Shown piece after piece: positions 63,001-64,000 of a DNA stretch of 64,000 bases. Source of the DNA: Kitasatospora kifunensis (GTDB lineage Bacteria > Actinomycetota > Actinomycetes > Streptomycetales > Streptomycetaceae); assembly GCF_014203855.1 (NCBI RefSeq), contig NZ_JACHJV010000002.1, positions 248,001 through 312,000 on the forward strand, written 5' to 3'. Made by a program: the position numbers and the translations under genes. Every line of letters begins with the position of its first letter. Within the stretch, counting starts at the first letter, position 1. Under the pieces are notes generated by a model. The model was not told the origin of the DNA and ran no database searches. It saw nothing but the letters and a program-made list of their open reading frames with translations.

Positions 63001-64000
63001 CGGCAGCGTCCCCGCCACCGGCTCGACCGCCGTGTCGTTCCACTCCGTCAGGATCCGCCGCCGCTCGGCCTCATCGAGCACCTCGACGGCCGAAACCGGC
63101 CGGTCCGGCTGCGCCAGCACGGTCCGCAGCACCCGGACGAAACGCTCACCGATCCGCTCGGCCGTCTCCCGGTCGAAGAGGTCGAGCGCGAACGTCACGC
63201 TCCCGTACAGCCCGCCCGGCACGCCGCCCGTGCCGGGCTCCTCGCCGAAGGTGAAGGCCAGATCGAACTTTGCGGGAGCCTGCCTGGCGGCCAGCGGCTC
63301 GGCGGTCAGACCGGGCAGCTCCAGTGCCGGCTGGGCGTTGTTCTGCAGCGAGAGCATGACCTGGAAGAGCGGATGGCGGGCCATCGAACGCGCCGGGGCC
63401 AGCTCCTCCACCAGGCGCTCGAACGGCACGTCCTGGTGCGCGAACGCGCCGAGGCCGGTCTGCCGCACCCGGTTCAGCAGCTCGGTGAAGGACGGGTCGC
63501 CGGACAGGTCGGTGCGCAGGACCAGCGTGTTGACGAAGAACCCGACCAGGTCGTTGAGACCCTCGTCCATCCGTCCGGCGACCGCTGTGCCGATCGGGAT
63601 GTCCGTCCCGGCGCCCAGGCGCGACAGCAGCACGGCGAGCGCCGCCTGAAGCACCATGAACATGGTGCCTCCCTTGGCGCGCGCCAGCTCGACGGCGCGG
63701 CTGTGCAGTTCGGCGGGAACGGCGAACTCGACCGTGCCGCCCCGGTGGCCGGCCACCGCCGGGCGCGGGCGGTCGGCGGGCAGCGCCAGTTCCTCCGGAA
63801 GCTCCGCCAATGCGGTGCGCCAGTAGGACAGTTGTTCGGTGAGCAGGCTCTCCGGGTCGTCCTCCTCGCCCAGCAGCTCGCGCTGCCAGAGCGCGTAGTC
63901 CGCGTACTGGCCGGGCAGTTCCTCCCACTGCGGCGCGAGGCCCATGAGCCGGGCCTGGTAGGCGGTGGAGACGTCCCGGGCCAGCGGGCCCATTGACCAG
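51013..64000 (-). CDS. Non-ribosomal peptide synthetase, C-terminal part with terminal thioesterase
   Basis: The visible 4328 residues continue beyond the right edge, since the frame reads WS-MGPLARD across it. Order is partial C, A1, T1 (S858), LCL-type C, A2, T2 (S1898), dual E/C, A3, T3 (S2964), dual E/C, A4, T4 (S4022), TE (GHSFGG, S4152), counting from the first Met at 63993. It is a type I assembly line that extends a peptide by four residues and releases it by hydrolysis or cyclisation. Dual E/C domains imply D-configured residues from A2 and A3. No MbtH, transporter or regulator is within the window. The gene ends one base from grpE on the other strand, leaving no room for a terminator between them. 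Confidence 0.96.
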   Translation of the reverse strand, partial: WSMGPLARDVSTAYQARLMGLAPQWEELPGQYADYALWQRELLGEEDDPESLLTEQLSYWRTALAELPEELALPADRPRPAVAGHRGGTVEFAVPAELHSRAVELARAKGGTMFMVLQAALAVLLSRLGAGTDIPIGTAVAGRMDEGLNDLVGFFVNTLVLRTDLSGDPSFTELLNRVRQTGLGAFAHQDVPFERLVEELAPARSMARHPLFQVMLSLQNNAQPALELPGLTAEPLAARQAPAKFDLAFTFGEEPGTGGVPGGLYGSVTFALDLFDRETAERIGERFVRVLRTVLAQPDRPVSAVEVLDEAERRRILTEWNDTAVEPVAGTLPELFATQVARTPDAVALVCGDVELTYEQLDARANGLARRLIAHGVGAEDAVAVLMERSAELAVALLAVVKAGGCYVPLDARYPLAHRQTIVAETGARVVLTDAALREQAAELGLAILEVGEDSGNDTGDGVDVRCDARQLAYVMYTSGSTGRPKGVAITHQDVAALATDRRFASPAMERVLLHSPHSFDASTFELWVPLLTGRQIVVAPAGDITAASLGRLIAEHAVTGLWLTAGLFALVTEEDPGCLRGVREVWTGGDVVSPAAVTRLHTACSDTTVVNGYGPTETTTFATTHTATHQPGPLPIGRPLDNTRAYILDAHLHPVPAGSTGELYLTGAGLARGYLDRPGLTAERFVAAPFGPAEARMYRTGDLARWNHNGEIEYAGRADQQIKLRGFRIELGELETALAAHPEVAQAAAIIREDTPGEKRLVAYIVPTGELDISALRAHLATTLPEYMIPTVIIPLDTLPLTINGKLDRRALPAPDLTVVSGRDPRTPREELLCELFAQVLGLPQVSIDDSFFDLGGHSLLATRLVSRIRTVLDIELPIRTLFEASTVAALADRLEGASHRRPALAASPRPEAVPVSFAQQRLWFLSELEGPSATYNIPLALRLTGPLETAALKAALRDVVDRHEVLRTVFATIDGQPCQQILAADAVGSLLTLSAFDEQAVARAAGHAFDLAAEIPLRAWLFSQSPDEHVLLVVVHHIAGDGWSMGPLARDISTAYTARLTGDTPAWHPLPVQYADYALWQRELLGSPEDPASLLTQQLAYWRTALAELPEELALPTDRPRPAIASHQGGTVELTIPAQLHQSLAELARIEGVTVFMALQAALAVLLSRLGAGTDIPIGTPIAGRTDDALDNLIGFFVNTLVLRTDLTGNPTFTQLLHRVRETGLNAFAHQDLPFERLVEDLAPTRSMARHPLFQVMLSLQNNAQAVIDLPGLQAELVPSGELAARFDLAFTLSEFFAPDGAPAGLRGTVTFAADLFDATTAEQIAERLLRVLHAVTAEPERPVTRVEVLDGAERRRILTEWNDTEHEVLVTTLPELFEAQAARTPAAVAVVHDSAVLSYAELNARANRLARLLAERGVGPESLVAILMERSADVIVAMLAVLKAGGAYVPIDPEYPVDRITYLLDDSHPQVLLTTSDCMDRAGKLTDTQILLLDSLSPSEQSGENLGAAVTPQHPAYVIYTSGSTGRPKGVVIPHAAVVNYVVRCQTAYPELRGTTLLHASISFDAGITALYGALTTGGRVRIAALDENLPEVLANEPLSFLKATPSGLSYLDALSDTHIPTGRLMVGGEAVPAAQLDQWRRRHPHIAIVNHYGPTETTVGCTDYPLTTDELGPIVPIGRPMWNTRAYVLDTTLNPVPTGVAGELYIAGTQLARGYLGRPALTAERFTADPHGTPGTRMYRTGDLARWRTDGNLEYLGRTDDQVKIRGHRIELGEIETALTTQPGITQASVIVREDRLIGYVAATAELDVAEVRTHLAAQLPDYMVPTAIVTLDALPLTVNGKLDRRALPAPDFTTAAAYRAPSTPQEQTLCDVFAEILGLPQIGLDDNFFELGGHSLLAVTLVERLRTHDITINIRTLFTTPTPAGLATTTSTHEVTVPPNLIPTNTDHLTPHMLPLVDLTPHEINRITSTFPGGTPNIADIYPLAPLQEGIFFHHLMNADGTDPYVLPTTLTFDSRERLDTFLHALQHVVNRHDILRTAVHWQGLREPVQVVARQAELPVTLVELTGADPMAELAAACPATMDLTRAPLLRAHIAAEPDTDAATESSTEPGSARWLLLLQRHHLVTDHTALDVLMAEIQAVLDGRQAELPAPLPFRDFVAQARLGVSREEHEKFFTELLADVTEPTAPFGLLDVRGDGRQATDARLPLSAELADRIRARARVLGVSPATLFHVAVAQVIAATAGREDVVFGTLLFGRMNAGSGADRVPGLFLNTLPIRVPTADVSAVDAVLAMRGRLADLMVHEHAPLALAQQASGIAAPAPLFTTLLNYRHGQGPEESVQPAEPHGIEVRHGQSRTNYPLTLSVDDLGSGFTLSVHAVAPIDPELVCTLAHTALQGLVTALESAPDTPLTQLDVLDHELRQRMLVEWNDTAREVPVATLPELFEAQVSRTPDAPAVVFEGVEVTYGELNARANRLARLLAERGVGPESVVPVLMERSVELVVALLGVLKAGGAYLPVDPDYPADRIEYVLGEAKASVVVTRALVDGSSDYAADNLVDRYPRPENPAYVIFTSGSTGRPKGVVIPHAGIVNRLACMQDVYGLTASDRLLQKTPFGFDVSVWEIFWPLSQGATLVVARPGGHREPEYLAELIRRERVTVTHFVPSMLRAFLSESLAPVCTGLREVMCGGEAMSAELRDRFAHVLPGVSLHNLYGPTEASVETTEWACAGEHGSGSVPIGGPVWNTRVYLLDAGLRPVPPGALGELYVAGVQLARGYLNRPGLTAERFVADPFGAAGDRLYRTGDLARWRADGTLEYAGRTDDQVKIRGYRIEVGEVESALASHPAVAQAAVVVREDLPGDKRLVGYAVPAGDLDPAAVRAHLAATLPDFMVPAALVVLDALPLLVNGKLDRRALPAPDFVAGSLYRAPRTLREEVLCEAFAEVLGVPQVGLDDDFFQLGGHSLLAVSLVERLRARGVLVNIRTLFTSPTVAGLAAASAVGEVAVPPNLIPADAQLITPQMLPLVKLTEREIERIVSVFPGGAANIADIYPLAPLQEGIFFHHLMNAGGDDVYVLPTVVTFDSRARLDAFLGALQHVVDRHDILRTAVLWEGLPEPVQVVARRALLPVELVELTGTDPVAELCASCPAAMDLGRAPLLRARIAAEPGGERWLMLLQRHHLSTDHTAMEVLLEEIQAVLDGEQDRLPVPLPFRDFVAQARLRVSREEHERFFARLLGEVTEPTAPFGLLDVHGDAGGVAEAKLLVADELAARVRVQARALGVSAAAVFHVAWARVVAATSQRDDVVFGTVLFGRMSGGSGADRVPGLFINTLPVRVPTAGVGVAQALLAMRGQLADLLVHEHAPLALAQKASGIGGAAPLFTALLNYRHSHAAEQATPEAEPSGIEVLHNRERTNYPLTVSVDDLGSGFVLTAQAVAPIDAELVCTLLNTTLAGLVEALESTPTMPLGRVQVLDEAERRRILTEWNDTAVDTAAGTLPELFATQVARTPDAVALVCGDVELTFTQLNARANGLARHLIAEGVSTEDAVAVLMERSAELVIALLAVVKAGGCYVPLDARYPLAHRQAIVAETGARVVLTDTTLREQAAELGLAVLEVGDDRASHINVPCNESQLAYVMYTSGSTGRPKGVAITHRDVAALATDRRFATPAMERVLLHSPHSFDASTFELWVPLLTGHQIVVAPTGDITAASLGRLITEHAVTGLWLTAGLFALVTEDDPTCLHGVREVWTGGDIVSPAAVTRLHTACPDTTIVNGYGPTETTTFATTHTTTHQPGPLPIGRPLDNTRAYILDAHLRPVPTGSTGELYLTGAGLARGYLDRPGLTAERFVAAPFGPAGARMYRTGDLARWNHNGQLEYAGRADQQVKLRGFRIEPGELEAALTAHPTIAQAAAIIREDTPGEKRLVAYIVPTSELDIAALRNHLTATLPEYMIPTAIIPLDTLPLTVNGKLDRRALPAPDLTPTTAVRDPRTPHEEVLATLFAEVLSQPRVGIDDDFFDLGGHSLLATRLVSRIRTVLGEELALRDLFEAPTVAQLAQRLATGAEVGDKFAELMPLRRDGQLPPLFCVHAGYGVALGYSRLLPYLPDRPLYALQARSLTQQEHLPETVEQMAADYTALIREVQPSGPYHLLGHSFGGLVVHAIASRLQELGEEVAVLAIMDAYPYATYTVKGAERDEQETLAVFLEMFQVDRPHSQGTPLTREQVVQTLVEGSFSSFSAEDLAAMGDSWERHVRMMRDFEPAQVRGDLLFFTATRRRAEGTPPATAWTPHITGRIIDHHVDATHHGLMDPEPLAKIARAITEFTGGEG
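51064..51750 (-). other. NRPS thioesterase domain
   Basis: Type I thioesterase with FCVHAGYG at its start, nucleophile S4152 in GHSFGG, Asp near 4179 (AIMDAYPY) and His at 4302-4303 (DATHHGLM). It releases the finished peptide. Whether it cyclises cannot be read. Confidence 0.9.
51814..54846 (-). other. NRPS module 4: dual E/C - A4 - T4
   Basis: The condensation domain opens IADIYPLAPLQEGIFFHHLMNAGGDD, with the N-terminal HH-x-GD motif of dual epimerisation/condensation domains, and has HHLSTDH as active site. The A4 ten-residue code read by alignment to GrsA is DAFWWGGTFK, closest to valine-type DAFWIGGTFK. It is almost identical to A1. Confidence 0.75.
52090..53511. repeat. Internal duplication: A4 copy of the A1 region (61579-63012)
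   Basis: A4 and A1 share nearly the whole A-domain sequence, with an offset of 3163 residues. They differ mainly in a short loop (GEDSGNDTGDGVDVRCDAR against GDDRASHINVPCNES). Many stretches of DNA are identical, pointing to recent duplication or gene conversion. Confidence 0.85.
55000..58050 (-). other. NRPS module 3: dual E/C - A3 - T3
   Basis: The dual E/C domain has FFHHLMNADGTD and HHLVTDH motifs. The A3 code reads DVWHMGLVEK, similar to serine codes (DVWHxSLxDK) but with Gly at the sixth and Glu at the ninth position, so the substrate is uncertain. The next domain is dual E/C, so this residue should end as D. Confidence 0.7.
58198..61260 (-). other. NRPS module 2: C - A2 - T2
   Basis: The C domain has the LCL pattern (SFAQQRLWFLSELEG, HHIAGDGWS). 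The A2 code reads DATKMGHVGK, closest to the Asp/Asn-type DLTKxGxxGK. The following dual E/C predicts a D-residue. The DNA here is strongly biased to C-ended codons such as ACC, CAC and CCC. Confidence 0.75.
61309..64000 (-). other. NRPS module 1 (partial): C - A1 - T1
   Basis: Only the C-terminal two-thirds of the condensation domain is in the window. The A1 code reads DAFWWGGTFK, as in A4. The next C domain is LCL, so this residue should stay L. Confidence 0.75.
61579..63012. repeat. Internal duplication: A1 copy of the A4 region
   Basis: Counterpart of 52090-53511. The high identity poses an assembly risk because short reads cannot separate the copies. Confidence 0.85.

Noticed and set aside
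1..64000. CRISPR arrays, rRNA operons, integrase/att sites, riboswitches
   Set aside because: Looked for spaced direct repeats, integrase-tRNA junctions and conserved aptamer motifs. None were convincing.

Overview
The window is high-GC DNA with GTG/TTG starts, GGAGG-type ribosome binding sites and G/C-ended codons. Together with class III/IV lanthipeptide, graspetide, CslA/GlxA-type and NRPS genes, this points to a Streptomyces or Kitasatospora-type actinomycete. No rRNA, tRNA or CRISPR array was found.

Region 1 (about 1-14.1 kb) is a sugar-acid catabolic island that reads as a complete non-phosphorylative L-fucose pathway: aldo/keto reductase (L-fucose dehydrogenase), amidohydrolase (lactonase), L-fuconate dehydratase, SDR (2-keto-3-deoxy-L-fuconate dehydrogenase) and FAH-family hydrolase (yielding pyruvate and L-lactate). 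LutABC, which oxidises L-lactate to pyruvate, lies inside the same minus-strand operon. A divergent plus-strand operon encodes a sugar ABC importer and a FadR/GntR regulator. The divergent promoter region holds several related candidate operators. The rhamnose/fucose mutarotase gene is reduced to a 33-codon remnant.

Region 2 (14.2-26.4 kb) carries an M55 peptidase, a secreted serine hydrolase, a DinB-fold protein, and a small lanthipeptide locus (precursor plus lyase-kinase-cyclase synthetase) with a strong hairpin between the two genes. A photolyase, an NmrA-like protein, a DUF4232-type lipoprotein, a membrane protein, a VOC protein and an SDR follow.

Region 3 (26.4-31.6 kb) starts with a 174-bp MITE-like element. 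It then carries an ATP-grasp RiPP (graspetide) cluster with precursor, ATP-grasp ligase, PIMT-type methyltransferase, a DUF6087-like protein and a MazG-like protein, plus a divergent XRE/TPR regulator containing a compensated double frameshift.

Region 4 (31.6-45 kb) has a universal stress protein, a CslA-like glycosyltransferase with a TTA codon, a GT39-like membrane protein, a galactose-oxidase/GlxA-like copper oxidase, an excalibur-type secreted protein, a sarcosine/dimethylglycine methyltransferase-like protein, a BlaI/M56 pair next to a PAP2-family gene, a secreted lectin-like protein and an M24 peptidase.

Region 5 (45-51 kb) has an FdhF/YdeP-type molybdopterin oxidoreductase with moaA, and a dnaK-grpE pair without dnaJ or hspR. 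Region 6 (51-64 kb) is the C-terminal 4.3 kaa of a giant NRPS that runs off the right edge: (C)-A-T / C-A-T / E/C-A-T / E/C-A-T-TE.
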